Assembly: GCF_028596025.1 (NCBI RefSeq) | Contig: NZ_CP117167.1 | Span: 3,286,001 to 3,350,000, forward strand | Length of the DNA stretch: 64,000 bases | Direction of reading: 5' to 3' | From: Mucilaginibacter jinjuensis | GTDB lineage: Bacteria; Bacteroidota; Bacteroidia; Sphingobacteriales; Sphingobacteriaceae | Shown: piece after piece, positions 8,621-18,400 of the stretch | How the letters are laid out: each line of letters starts with the position of its first letter | Position numbering within the stretch: position 1 is the first letter of the stretch | Notes under the pieces: model-generated | Told to the model about the DNA's origin: nothing | Seen by the model: only the letters and a program-made list of their open reading frames with translations | Databases searched by the model: none | Translations under genes and position numbers: made by a program

Positions 8621-9462
8621 TGCAAAGCAGTTTTAAAATAGCATTTAATGTAGCAGTAACGCACACTTACTTTGATAAAGGTGTTTGTAACTGCCTGCAG
8701 TTTGTGCCCGATGCCGGTACGCAAATGCTATTAAAGCGTTTCGGCTTTATCATCAGAAATAAGATTAATGGTTTTGAATTGTACAGTAACTCCACAAGCG
8801 AATTATCAGCTTTGCTTAATCATATCAGTAAAGTAACCGGTCAAAATTCCTTCGGCTTTAAAATTCAGACTAATAACCCGAGTTTCAATTATTTTACAGA
8901 TCTGCCCGTGAGTTGGCGAGGGCAACTGGTGTATGATAGTCAATCAATCATTGCTGTATCTGACTCGAATGTTGTTCTTTTAAAAGAAACACAATCAGAA
9001 GATACAGATACTACCTGCATAGGCAGTTTGAATGTGCAGTTTGATGATCTGTTAAAATATAGCAACGCTACTGGCTTTGCACAGTTTCAAATCAATTATA
9101 CAGCGCGGTCTACCCAATGGCAGTATTATGTTATTAATAAAAGTGCCCTGGCGTTAGGCAATCCTGCAATTGTAGGTAAGGCTGATATTAGCTTTAGCCC
9201 GCCAACTAATGTTACTATTGATAGTGGACAACAGGCGATGATGTTTTCATCCGGCAATAACCTGATTCCGTTAAGCGAAGTACCTCAATACAAGTTTGAT
9301 CTCGTTAATAATCCTGCATCAGGAGGGAACGAATCTTCAGCTAAAAGTACATCAGTTAAAACCATTTTCAAAGGCTTGCCTAATCCGGATCCTAAACGGA
9401 TTGGGATTGTGAGCATAGATAATCAGCAACAGATATCGTCACCCATGTATGTATATGTATAA
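8620..9462 (+). CDS. Unrecognised eCIS-locus protein between terminator and sheath genes
   Basis: I do not recognise this 280-residue protein. It has no signal peptide or membrane segment. The N-terminal ~110 residues contain a hydrophobic alternating pattern (FKIAFNVAVTHTYF, LLKRFGFIIRNKINGFELYS) and the remainder is predicted mostly beta, ending with VSIDNQQQISSPMYVYV. The first codon overlaps the stop of the Pvc16-like gene (TAATG), which implies coupled translation and perhaps a complex with the terminator. By position it may be a cap, adaptor or tail-end component; that is inference from neighbourhood only. Expression with the sheath gene 24 bases downstream is likely. Confidence 0.6.
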   Translation: MQSSFKIAFNVAVTHTYFDKGVCNCLQFVPDAGTQMLLKRFGFIIRNKINGFELYSNSTSELSALLNHISKVTGQNSFGFKIQTNNPSFNYFTDLPVSWRGQLVYDSQSIIAVSDSNVVLLKETQSEDTDTTCIGSLNVQFDDLLKYSNATGFAQFQINYTARSTQWQYYVINKSALALGNPAIVGKADISFSPPTNVTIDSGQQAMMFSSGNNLIPLSEVPQYKFDLVNNPASGGNESSAKSTSVKTIFKGLPNPDPKRIGIVSIDNQQQISSPMYVYV

Positions 9463-9486
9463 ATAACCAAACCAAAAATATAAGTT

Positions 9487-11067
9487 ATGCTTCAATCAAA
9501 CATTAAATCACCGGGCGTCTATATAAACGAGCTCAATGCCTTTCCCAATTCGGTAGTGGCAGTAGCTACCGCGATACCGGCCTTCATCGGCTATACGCCG
9601 CAAGCACAGTATGAAGGGAAATCGTATTTAAATGTGCCTCAGAAGGTAAGCTCGTTTGCCGAGTTTCAGGCTATTTTTTGTTACCCAGATCCTGCGCCGC
9701 CGGCACCACCGGCTAAGCAGTATTCGCCGCAGTATTACCTGGTACAGCAAAAAGCTAAACCGGCCGATTCTGATTATATGATGATCAATGGCAGCTATTA
9801 TTCTATTTTGCCCGATCCAAATACCATTTATTATTTGTATAACAGTATCAGGCTGTTCTATCAAAATGGTGGTGGCGATGCTTATATCGTTTCGGTAGGT
9901 ACTTATGGCCCTCCGTCGGGCAGTACTTCTGCACCGGGTGCACAAATTGTAAACCCTAATGTAAAGCTGGCCGATTTGACAGCCGGTTTGTATTTACTGC
10001 TGAATGAGCAGGAGCCAACCATGTATATATGCCCGGAGGCAACTTTGCTTTCTGTGGCTGATAACTCTACGTTGATGCAAAGCATGCTGGGCCAAAATGC
10101 AGCGATGCAAAGCAATATCAGCGTGTTTGACATCATCGGCGGCCGCAACCCTGATCCGATTATGTATACCAATGATATAACCACCTTTAGAAATAACACT
10201 GGTGTGCAGGGTTTAAGCTATGGTACAGCATACTATCCGTTTATTGGCACTACCATTATGCAAAATTCGGATCTTGACTATACCAACCTTTTTGGTGGCG
10301 ATATTAAACAACTGGCACCACTGTTAAGCCCGGCCAGCAACCCAGACCCGGTGGTAAACGCTGTAATAGCAGGTATCGAAACGCCATCGAGCCCGCCTTT
10401 AACCGTAACACAATACAATAACTCGTTGTTAAACGCCAGCAAGCAGTATGCGGCTATTATTAAACATGTTTTGTTTGATGCCAATATATTGCCGCCAAGC
10501 GGTGGTATGGCCGGTGTAATGACCACCATTGATAACCAGGAAGGTGTTTGGCAAGCGCCCGCAAATACATCGATAATTGGTGCTGTTTCATTACCCATCC
10601 GCTTGTCAGAGACCCAACAGGCCAACTTAAACGTGGATGCAGTTTCTGGTAAATCTATCAATGCTATCAGATTCTTCAACGGTATCGGTATCCTCGTATG
10701 GGGAGCTCGTACACTGGATGGCAACAGCCAGGATTGGCGCTATTTGCCGGTTCGCCGTACACTCATCATGCTGGAGCAATCGTGTAAGCTGGCTTCGCAA
10801 CCTTATGTGTTTCAGCCGAATGATAAAAATACCTGGGAAGGTGTTAAGGCCATGATCGGCAGTTTCCTGACCACCATCTGGAAAGAAGGGGGCTTGCAGG
10901 GCGCTTCTGCATCTGATGCATTCTCGGTTGATTGCGGGCTGGGTACCACCATGACATCGGATGACATCCTGAACGGGTTTATGAACGTGATGGTAAAAGT
11001 TGCAGTGGTTCGCCCGGCTGAGTTTATCGTAATCACTTTCCAGCAACAAATGGCTACTTCAAGCTAA
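9487..11067 (+). CDS. eCIS contractile sheath protein (Afp2/3/4-like)
   Basis: The 526-residue protein begins with the sheath signature SPGVYINELNAFPNSVVAVATAIPAFIGYT, in which the N-terminal strand links neighbouring sheath subunits. It ends with the conserved handshake and core domain: RYLPVRRTLIMLEQSC, YVFQPNDKNTWEGVKAMI, and a final strand pattern VKVAVVRPAEFIVITFQQQM. About 260 residues in the middle form the variable outer domain. The sheath surrounds the tube and shortens on firing to drive it into the target. Afp and PVC have three sheath genes; here I find only one, so the whole sheath should be a homopolymer, as in simpler Bacteroidota systems. Confidence 0.95.
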   Translation: MLQSNIKSPGVYINELNAFPNSVVAVATAIPAFIGYTPQAQYEGKSYLNVPQKVSSFAEFQAIFCYPDPAPPAPPAKQYSPQYYLVQQKAKPADSDYMMINGSYYSILPDPNTIYYLYNSIRLFYQNGGGDAYIVSVGTYGPPSGSTSAPGAQIVNPNVKLADLTAGLYLLLNEQEPTMYICPEATLLSVADNSTLMQSMLGQNAAMQSNISVFDIIGGRNPDPIMYTNDITTFRNNTGVQGLSYGTAYYPFIGTTIMQNSDLDYTNLFGGDIKQLAPLLSPASNPDPVVNAVIAGIETPSSPPLTVTQYNNSLLNASKQYAAIIKHVLFDANILPPSGGMAGVMTTIDNQEGVWQAPANTSIIGAVSLPIRLSETQQANLNVDAVSGKSINAIRFFNGIGILVWGARTLDGNSQDWRYLPVRRTLIMLEQSCKLASQPYVFQPNDKNTWEGVKAMIGSFLTTIWKEGGLQGASASDAFSVDCGLGTTMTSDDILNGFMNVMVKVAVVRPAEFIVITFQQQMATSS

Positions 11068-11113
11068 TCTTAAAATATCAATCAAATTTATTAACACTAA
11101 AAACTAAAATATT

Positions 11114-11581
11114 ATGGCAGCAGATGACGGAAGCAAAGAAGGCGCAACATGGCCGATGCCGAAGTTCAGATTTGAGGTAGATCTTGGAACGGAGCTAAAA
11201 AGCGTGGCATTTCAGGAGGTATCCGGTATGGATGTCGAAAATCAGATCATTGAATATCGTAAAAGCAATAGTCCGCTTTTTTCAACCGAAAAAATGCCCG
11301 GTATTGCAAAATATGGTAACGTAACCATGAAGAGAGGGATTTTTGTGAACGATAACTCTTTCTGGGCATGGCACGCAGAAATTACCATGAACACGATTAA
11401 AAGGCGTACGGTGATTATCAGGTTACTGGATGAGTCGGGCGGTACAACCATGCAATGGCAGTTAAACAATGCCTGGCCAACCAAAATTACCAGTACAGAT
11501 CTAAAATCGGATGGTAACGAGGTGGCTGTTGATACCATTGAAATTGCACACGAGCAATTGATTATAACCAATGCAAAGTAA
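11114..11581 (+). CDS. eCIS inner tube protein (Afp1-like, gp19 fold)
   Basis: The 155-residue protein has the tube signature: PKFRFEVDLG, then VAFQEVSGMDVENQIIEYR, a loop with STEKMPGIAKYGNVTMKRG, and the closing NAWPTKITSTDLKSDGNEVAVDTIEIAHE. The fold is that of T4 gp19 and T6SS Hcp; hexameric rings stack to form the inner tube that is pushed through the target envelope and may carry cargo. It is the most abundant structural protein expected from the operon. Its start region (AAACTAAAATATTATG) is identical to that of the gene at 26988. Its last 11 bases overlap the start of the second tube gene. Confidence 0.93.
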   Translation: MAADDGSKEGATWPMPKFRFEVDLGTELKSVAFQEVSGMDVENQIIEYRKSNSPLFSTEKMPGIAKYGNVTMKRGIFVNDNSFWAWHAEITMNTIKRRTVIIRLLDESGGTTMQWQLNNAWPTKITSTDLKSDGNEVAVDTIEIAHEQLIITNAK

Positions 11582-12035
11582 TTACCTGGTTGGTTTTTAT
11601 TTCGAGCTCTCCTTTAAGGGGCAGGATGCAGCTTTTCAGGAAGTATCCGGCCTTTCGAAAGAACTGAGTGTTGAAGAAGTTGTATGCGGCGGGGAGAACC
11701 GGTTTAAATACCGGCTCCCCACTGTATCAACCAGTCAAAACCTGGTACTGAAAAGAGCGTTGATACCCGAAGGTTCGCAACTGGTTGACTGGTGCGCTGC
11801 CACAATTGATGAAGGACTGGTTAATAATATTACCACACACGATGTTTCATTAAGCCTTTTAAGTGCTGACGGAACCGTATGTGTGCTATGGACTTTTTAT
11901 AACGCATACCCGGTTAAATACGCGGTATCCGATCTTAAATCGCAGGAAAATGAGATCGTGATGGAATCCATCGAACTGGCTTATACCTATTTCGCCGTTT
12001 CGCCCGATACCATGTTTGGTAACCTGTTTGATTAA
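11571..12035 (+). CDS. eCIS second tube protein (Afp5-like tube initiator)
   Basis: This 154-residue paralogue of the preceding tube protein keeps the core signature (AAFQEVSGLSKELSVEEV, LVLKRALIPEGS, NAYPVKYAVSDLKSQENEIVMESIELAYTYF) but differs strongly in the loops. In Afp-type systems one tube paralogue (Afp5) forms the first ring on the baseplate hub and adapts the spike to the main tube; the order here, directly after the main tube gene and before the hub genes, fits that role. It overlaps the upstream gene by 11 bases, suggesting translational coupling at a lower level than the main tube. Confidence 0.88.
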   Translation: MQSNYLVGFYFELSFKGQDAAFQEVSGLSKELSVEEVVCGGENRFKYRLPTVSTSQNLVLKRALIPEGSQLVDWCAATIDEGLVNNITTHDVSLSLLSADGTVCVLWTFYNAYPVKYAVSDLKSQENEIVMESIELAYTYFAVSPDTMFGNLFD

Positions 12036-12042
12036 AAAACTT

Positions 12043-12213
12043 ATGCCGATCGAGATCAGAGAAATAGTGATTAAAACAGAAATATCGTCTACCGGGCAAA
12101 GCAATGCAGGTACGATAAGAGAGAAAGATCTGAACATGCTTAAACGGCAATTGCTCGAAGAATGCAAAAGAATCATTTCCGAAACTTCAAAGAAACAAAC
12201 TTATAAACGATAA
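12043..12213 (+). CDS. Small eCIS protein, DUF5908 family (Afp6 position)
   Basis: The 56-residue protein starts MPIEIREIVIKTEI, the hallmark of the DUF5908 family found in injection-system loci, and ends with a basic helix (LKRQLLEECKRIISETSKK). An upstream in-frame TTG at 12016 would overlap the tube gene; the ATG at 12043 matches the family start exactly. It occupies the Afp6 position between the tube paralogue and the LysM hub protein. Its function is not established; an accessory role in baseplate assembly is the likely reading. Confidence 0.8.
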   Translation: MPIEIREIVIKTEISSTGQSNAGTIREKDLNMLKRQLLEECKRIISETSKKQTYKR

Positions 12214-12225
12214 TATCCTCAACTT

Positions 12226-12903
12226 ATGAATGCCAGTTTGGAATTATTAAAGATCACAGGCTACACCGATGAGGAATATCAATCTCCAATAAGCGGCCAG
12301 CCATATTCTGTAATGATAAACCCCGATACGCTTAAATGGGGACGTAATGTAGAATACAACGAGCAGCAGATACCCGATTCGAGTTCTGCCTCACAAAAAT
12401 ATAAATGTACCTCGAGTGATAAACTCAATTTCGACATCGTGATTGATTGTACCGGTATCGTCGATTCCAAAAGGGTTAGTATGGCCACTGAAATCTCCGC
12501 GCTCGAGAAAATCATCTACACTTATAATGGTGACATTCACCGGCCCAATTTTGTAAAAATTCAGTGGGGCAGTAGCATCACCTTTAAAGGGGTACTTAAA
12601 TCGTTCGATATATCTTACACCTTATTTAAGCCCGATGGCAGCCCGTTACGGGCTAAAATATCGCTTGGGTTTAGCCAGTATATATCACCAACCACAGTTA
12701 AAAAGCAAGACAAACAGGCTTCGCCGGATGTAACCCACATGGTAAATGTTGTTGAGGGGATGAGCTTGCCGCAGCTGTGCCAAAAGGTATGGAATGATAA
12801 CTCATACTATGTGCAGGTTGCCAAATACAATAACCTCAATAAGTTCAGAAACCTTACAGGGGTTAGTAAACTGATTTTCCCACCTATAATTCAACCATCG
12901 TAA
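12226..12903 (+). CDS. eCIS hub/tube-baseplate adaptor with LysM domain (Afp7-like)
   Basis: The 225-residue protein has an N-terminal ~160-residue domain typical of contractile injection system tube-associated proteins (YSVMINPDTLKWGRNVEYN, LNFDIVIDCTGIVD, FKGVLKSFDISYTLF) and a C-terminal LysM-like domain at about residues 168-223 (VNVVEGMSLPQLCQKVW, YNNLNKFRNL, LIFPP). It corresponds to Afp7/gp53-like proteins that clamp the inner baseplate around the hub; the LysM fold there works as a structural module rather than a peptidoglycan binder. Its TAA overlaps the spike gene ATG by one base, so the two are probably made in a fixed ratio. Confidence 0.88.
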   Translation: MNASLELLKITGYTDEEYQSPISGQPYSVMINPDTLKWGRNVEYNEQQIPDSSSASQKYKCTSSDKLNFDIVIDCTGIVDSKRVSMATEISALEKIIYTYNGDIHRPNFVKIQWGSSITFKGVLKSFDISYTLFKPDGSPLRAKISLGFSQYISPTTVKKQDKQASPDVTHMVNVVEGMSLPQLCQKVWNDNSYYVQVAKYNNLNKFRNLTGVSKLIFPPIIQPS

Positions 12904-14696
12904 TGGCAGCAGCTGGCAGAATAGGTGGATTGGTAACCTTTACCGTAAAGGTTGCCGGCAATGCAGTCCCTGATACGGTGCAGATCCATGCGGTACATGT
13001 AGAGAAACGGGTTAATAAGATCTCCATAGCCAGAATTACAATTTTGGACGGAGAGGCTGACGAGGGTAATTTTACCGTTAGTTCTTCCTCTACTTTTGTG
13101 CCTGGCGCCGAGGTAACTATTGAGGCAGGGTACGATTCTACAAACGCTTTAATATTTAAAGGCATTATAACAGCGCAAACCATTAGAATTGATAATCTGA
13201 TTGGTTCTGCGCTGGAGGTGGAGTGCAGGGATTCGGCCATCAAAATGATCGTTGGTCGGAAAAATCTCACATTCTCTAAACAGAAGGATAGTGATGTTAT
13301 GAGTTCGATAATTCGCACATACTCCGGCCTTACCGCCAGTGTTACGGCTACCACAACCCAATGGCCCGAGCAGGTTCAATATTATGTAACCGACTGGGAT
13401 TTTGTACTCTCACGCGCCGAAGCCAATGGTATGATAGTAACCGTTTCTGATGGCACAGTTTCGGTTATTAAACCCGATGCTAACACTACTTCAGTTTTAA
13501 CCATAACTTATGGGATTGACCTGCTGGAGTTTAATGCCCAACTGAATGCTGTTACACAGTTAGGATCAGTTAAGGCCAGTAGTTGGGATTTTATTACGCA
13601 GGCAGTTGCCACAGCATCGTCTGCCAATAACCTGGCAGGACCAGGAAATCTGTCATCCAAAACGCTCTCTAATGTTGTGGGGCTTTCCGAATTTCAGGTG
13701 CAAACCACAGCGCCGCTTCAGTCTGCTGATCTAACTGACTGGGCTAAAGCCCAATTGATTAAAAGCGAATACTCTAAAATTATAGGCGAGGCCAAGTTTC
13801 AGGGTAGCAGCCTGGTATTGCCGGGTAACTATATTACGCTGGCTGGTTTGGGTGATAGGTTTAATGGGGATCACCTGGTATCTGCTGTTGTGCATGATAT
13901 TTCGGATGGTAACTGGAATACCGAAACATCCATAGGCTTGCCAAACACCTGGTTTATAGAAGAGCCTGATGTAATGTCGCCACCAAATTCGGGTGTGTTA
14001 CCTGCCGCACGTGGCCTGATTAACGGTACGGTTAAGCAAATGTCCGAAGATCCTGATGGTCAGTTCCGCATACTGGTTAATGTGCAAATGTTTGATATAA
14101 GCGGACAGGGCATCTGGGCGCGCTTGTCTAATTTCTATTCAACCAGCGGTGCCGGTGCTTTCTTTTTGCCTGAAGTAGGAGATGAGGTAGTACTGGGTTT
14201 TCTGAATGAAGACCCGAGATACCCCGTTATCCTCGGTAGTATGTATAGTTCATCCCAAATAAAACCTTACAGCATTTTGACGCCGAATGATAAAAACTCA
14301 TTGAAGTCTATCGTTTCAAAATCGGGTATCTACGTGGAGTTTAACGATACGGATAAGATACTGACTATTAACACACCTAACAAGAACACGATGATTTATA
14401 GTGATAAAGATAAAAGTATCACGATACAGGATCAGAACAGCAATAGTATAGTAATGTCGTCAGATGGTATTACCATGAAGAGTAATAATAACATCAATAT
14501 ACAAGCCGCACAAAAGGTGAACATTAAAGGCGATATGGGTATAACCATCCAGTCATCAAGCGGAGATGTAGCCATAAGCGGCCTGAATGTTAAAGAAACC
14601 GCTCAAATGGAATATTCGGCAGAGGGCAGTATGACTGCCAAGATTAGCAGCGGTATGCAAATGACCCTGAAAAGTGCCATGATTATGATTAACTAA
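12903..14696 (+). CDS. eCIS central spike, VgrG-like (Afp8)
   Basis: The 597-residue protein has the gp27-like hub region (residues 1 to about 360), a gp5-type OB-fold at about 369-450 (GLINGTVKQMSEDPDGQFRI, FFLPEVGDEVVLGFLNEDPR, PVILGSMYS), and a C-terminal beta-helix needle from about 470 with short repeats (SITIQDQNSNSIVMSSDG, ITMKSNNNINIQA). Three copies form the spike at the tip of the tube, and the needle receives the PAAR cone encoded next. No extra effector domain is fused to the C-terminus, which ends with the needle (MTLKSAMIMIN). A payload must therefore be carried elsewhere. Confidence 0.94.
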   Translation: MAAAGRIGGLVTFTVKVAGNAVPDTVQIHAVHVEKRVNKISIARITILDGEADEGNFTVSSSSTFVPGAEVTIEAGYDSTNALIFKGIITAQTIRIDNLIGSALEVECRDSAIKMIVGRKNLTFSKQKDSDVMSSIIRTYSGLTASVTATTTQWPEQVQYYVTDWDFVLSRAEANGMIVTVSDGTVSVIKPDANTTSVLTITYGIDLLEFNAQLNAVTQLGSVKASSWDFITQAVATASSANNLAGPGNLSSKTLSNVVGLSEFQVQTTAPLQSADLTDWAKAQLIKSEYSKIIGEAKFQGSSLVLPGNYITLAGLGDRFNGDHLVSAVVHDISDGNWNTETSIGLPNTWFIEEPDVMSPPNSGVLPAARGLINGTVKQMSEDPDGQFRILVNVQMFDISGQGIWARLSNFYSTSGAGAFFLPEVGDEVVLGFLNEDPRYPVILGSMYSSSQIKPYSILTPNDKNSLKSIVSKSGIYVEFNDTDKILTINTPNKNTMIYSDKDKSITIQDQNSNSIVMSSDGITMKSNNNINIQAAQKVNIKGDMGITIQSSSGDVAISGLNVKETAQMEYSAEGSMTAKISSGMQMTLKSAMIMIN

Positions 14697-14705
14697 ACTG
14701 AAAAT

Positions 14706-15005
14706 ATGCCACCAGCAGCAAGATTAACAGATTTTCACCAATGCCCTATGCAAACACCGGCCCTTGTGCCTATACCGCATGTAGGCGGCCCAATTATAGG
14801 GCCGGGTGCCCCAAATGTTTTAATTGGCAGTTTACCGGCCGCGCGTGTGGGCGATATGGCCGTATGTGTAGGCCCGCCCGATTCTATTGTACAGGGATCG
14901 GCAACGGTTATGATTGGTGGTATGCCGGCCGCGCGAATGGGTGATACAACCGCACATGGGGGGCAAATTATGTTAGGCGCTTTTAATGTAATGATAGGTG
15001 GATAG
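14706..15005 (+). CDS. eCIS spike tip, PAAR-domain protein (Afp10-like)
   Basis: The 99-residue protein is a complete PAAR cone with three copies of the defining motif (PAARLTD, PAARVGD, PAARMGD) and candidate zinc ligands in FHQC, the later Cys and TAHGG. It sharpens the VgrG-like needle for membrane penetration. No toxin extension is attached. The gene follows the spike gene by nine bases, and its stop codon lies inside the start of the gp25 gene. Confidence 0.95.
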   Translation: MPPAARLTDFHQCPMQTPALVPIPHVGGPIIGPGAPNVLIGSLPAARVGDMAVCVGPPDSIVQGSATVMIGGMPAARMGDTTAHGGQIMLGAFNVMIGG

Positions 15006-15423
15006 TCAGATCAATAAATTGGAAAATAACTTTTTGGGCTCGGGCTGGTCGTTCCCGGTTACGTTTTCTGCGGGTAACCATCAGTTGAATATGACGGCCT
15101 ATGAGGACAATATCAATGATTCGATCGACATTATTTTACAAACCAATACCGGCGAACGTTGCATGGAACCTCAATTTGGTTCGGGCCTGCAGCAGTTCTT
15201 TTTCCGCAAAATGGATGAAACCCTGAAGGGCGAAATCAAAGACGCGGTAAAGACCTCATTACTGCAAAATGAGCCGCGAATAACGGTTACCGATGTGATA
15301 GTCAATTTTATAGATATAGTTAACGGCGTAGTAGAGATTGCAATTACTTACGTGTATAACCAGGTTAATACAAGGCACAATTATGTATTCCCTTTTCACC
15401 TGAATGAGGGTACCAATTTGTGA
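14998..15423 (+). CDS. eCIS baseplate protein, gp25/Afp9-like
   Basis: The 141-residue protein matches the gp25 family: FLGSGWSFPVTF at the start, then AYEDNINDSIDIILQTNTGERCMEPQFGSGLQQFFF, which holds the conserved EPRFG-like segment (EPQFG). The protein initiates sheath assembly on the baseplate. The first usable start codon is a GTG at 14998 that overlaps the PAAR stop by eight bases; the next ATG lies inside the conserved region, so the GTG, driven by coupling, is almost certainly used. Confidence 0.92.
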   Translation: MDSQINKLENNFLGSGWSFPVTFSAGNHQLNMTAYEDNINDSIDIILQTNTGERCMEPQFGSGLQQFFFRKMDETLKGEIKDAVKTSLLQNEPRITVTDVIVNFIDIVNGVVEIAITYVYNQVNTRHNYVFPFHLNEGTNL

Positions 15424-15438
15424 TGATAACAGATAAAT

Positions 15439-18400
15439 ATGATTGATCAAATTAGCGCTTTAAAATCGCTGGAGAAAGCATTACTCCCCGCCTCGTTGTT
15501 GATAGACGGGCGGACAGAAAGGGATATGCTTTGTTTCCTGACAGATTTTGCTTCGCTGATCAATTTTTATGATAACACGAATACTGTAAATGGAACCTGG
15601 GAACCGTTTTTATTTAAAGATCCCGTTTTTCTATTGGCTTCTATTTCAAAAACTGACTTTAAGCAATACCAGTCGCTATACATCGATATTTGTTTGAAGC
15701 TGGAACAGTGGTCGGGTTCTGATATACGCTCGAATATTGTGATGGTTGATTTAGTCAATCAGCTTTTTGACCTGCTTATCAAGGTATTTAAACAGATAGA
15801 GCGGTGGACGTATTACATGCAAAGCTCTGCACCGCAGTACAGCCTTAAAACGTATGTATTAGATCAGGTTAAAAACAATATCAGCATCTATTTCTGGGCT
15901 GTTATTGCTTTGAGAGATAGGCTGAGCCGATCGTCGCCGATCTCAGAAATAGATCCTGTTAATTATTACGAGTTCGATGGTTTCGATAAGATAATCTGGA
16001 AACAGAATAAGGATAAAACCCCATACTGGCAGGTGCTTGGCCCTGATGATCTGGAAGATGACCTGAAGATAAACACGATGTTTAATTTCTGGGGAGTATT
16101 TAACGGATTGAAAAAGGCGGGCGATGTTTTATTCAATTTTTTCGGCACTATTATTACCCAGGCTGATTTAGCTTACCAAAACCAGAGTGTTAAAAAGAGC
16201 AGTTTTCCTGATACTACGCTCTTGCGCACTTTTGTTCATCTGCTGAAAAATCATCAGGAACAGTTAAATGCTATTTCGCAAAAGCATTTACAGTTTTACT
16301 ATAAGGATATTTTAAGGCAAACTATAAAACCCGCTATAGCCGATAGCGTGTTTGTTTATGCCACCCTTACTAAACACGATGCTGTTTTTAAGCTCCCGGC
16401 AGGTACGTTACTCAATGCAGGTATTGATGCAGATAAGAACCCGATACTATTTGCAACCGAAAGGGATACAGATATTAACCCCGCTGTTATTACCAGTGCT
16501 TATACACTTAATAAGGTTATAAAAGGTAAACTGGCTTCGCTTTATCTTAAAAGCATACCAACACCGGGAATTATACAGCAAGATACTAGCGGTAAAACTT
16601 TGGCTTGGGAAACCTTCGGCAGTTCGGTAACGGCAACCAGTACACCTGCAAAAATTGGGATAGCCTTTGCTTCGCCCTTATTTTTATTAAGGGAGGGTAG
16701 CCGGAAGATAATAGTGATGCTAAATTTTACTACCGCCATCGATCCTCAAATGCTGATCATGGCTACTTATTATCTCAGTACAGCAGAAGCCTGGTTAACG
16801 GTTACGCCATCCTTTCAAGCCAATAAAATTGCTGATACGGTAACACAGTTTATTGTTGAGATTGATTTAAATGCTGCCCAGCCACCAATTGAACCCTTTG
16901 TAATAAATCCCGATGGTTTGCAAAGCGTATGGCCGATGCTTAAAATAGAATTTAGCTCGTTTACCAATACGCAAACAGCACCTGTTCTCAAATCCATCAA
17001 TGTAGAGGTTAATGTTTTAAATGTCAGTACGTTTCAGCTTTATAATGATTATGGTGCAGTAAGTACCAAAACGCCATATCCGCTCTGGGGGCCTGTACCG
17101 GCTGTAAATGCTGGTTTTATAATCGGTAACAATGAAATATTTAGCAAGCCGGTAAACGAGTTGGGCATTGAACTGAACTGGAACAATTTGCCCGATGATT
17201 TCGCAAATTATTACAACCAATATAACAACTACCTCAACCCACCCAAACCGGTTGTGCCAGAGCAGGAAGAGAAATCATTTATCGGTAAAGTGCTGGATTA
17301 TATTAAAGATAAGCCTGACACAGTGCCTGTTGTTGTAGACCCTAACGCACCAAATCCGGAGCCAATTTTCAATAATTGCAGTTTTGGTGTGGATTTTAAG
17401 ATGTTGCAACCCAAAGGCTGGACTAATTTAAAGGTAAGCACACAAATGGTTTGCACCGCGCAAAACTGTACAACAGAATGCATCTATAAACAGCAAATCC
17501 AAAACCCATTGCCCGGTGATCCGCCTTTACCAAGTACGCTATTCAGCACCAGTTGTAATGCTGTAAAACCGGGTGGTACCACCGAGGTAACGCATACGCT
17601 AAGTAATTCGAGTTTCTTTTCTTTCGATAACAACGGTACGTTGCCCTGCAATCCTAATTTACAACTTACACCATTAAAGTTTGAGGAAACCAGTGATTCG
17701 GGCTTTATGAAAATGACATTGGCTACACCTGCGTATGGTTTCGGCAGCGAGGTTTATCCTAAAGTGGTGGCCAGTATTGCTACAGCCAACGCACTCACGG
17801 TTTATGAAATAGCCAATGATAAGGATACCGAAGATCAGGATAAAAAGAAAGCAGAGATTATTCAACCGGCAAATCCACCTTTTGCACCAATTGTAAATAA
17901 CCTGGTTGCTCATTATTCGGCTTCGCAGGAGTATGTTTTTGATCATGCTACAGGCACTTATCCTATACAATGCTTTCTATACGCTCCATTTCAAAATCAG
18001 GTGGTTTATGATAGCACGCAGGCAAATACTAATGCCTATTATTCTGTTGATATTACAGAGCCAATTACTGGCGGAATCCCACTGTTTCCAGCAGTAAATT
18101 ATAGCGGTTATTTGTTTTTAGGGATGGATAACCTGGTACCTGCCAACTCCATCAACTTATACTTTGAGTTTAACCGTAAATACGGCATCAACAATAATCT
18201 CAATAAACAAATTAGTTACAGCTATCTGGCCGAAAATGGTTGGGAAGATCTTTCGGTATTATATGATGGTACAAATGGCTTAACCTGTTCGGGGATACTT
18301 CAATTGAATGTGCCTGATGATATCAGCAACCAAAATACTGCGATGCCGGATGGGAAATACTGGTTTGCTGCAAAGGTTAATGATCCATCATCTTATGCCG

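Noticed and set aside
10278..11049. Antisense frames within the sheath gene
   Set aside because: Shadows of a strongly conserved coding sequence; no independent start or family.
14741..14944. Alternative plus-strand frame in the PAAR gene
   Set aside because: The real frame has three PAAR motifs; the other is a shadow produced by its repeats.
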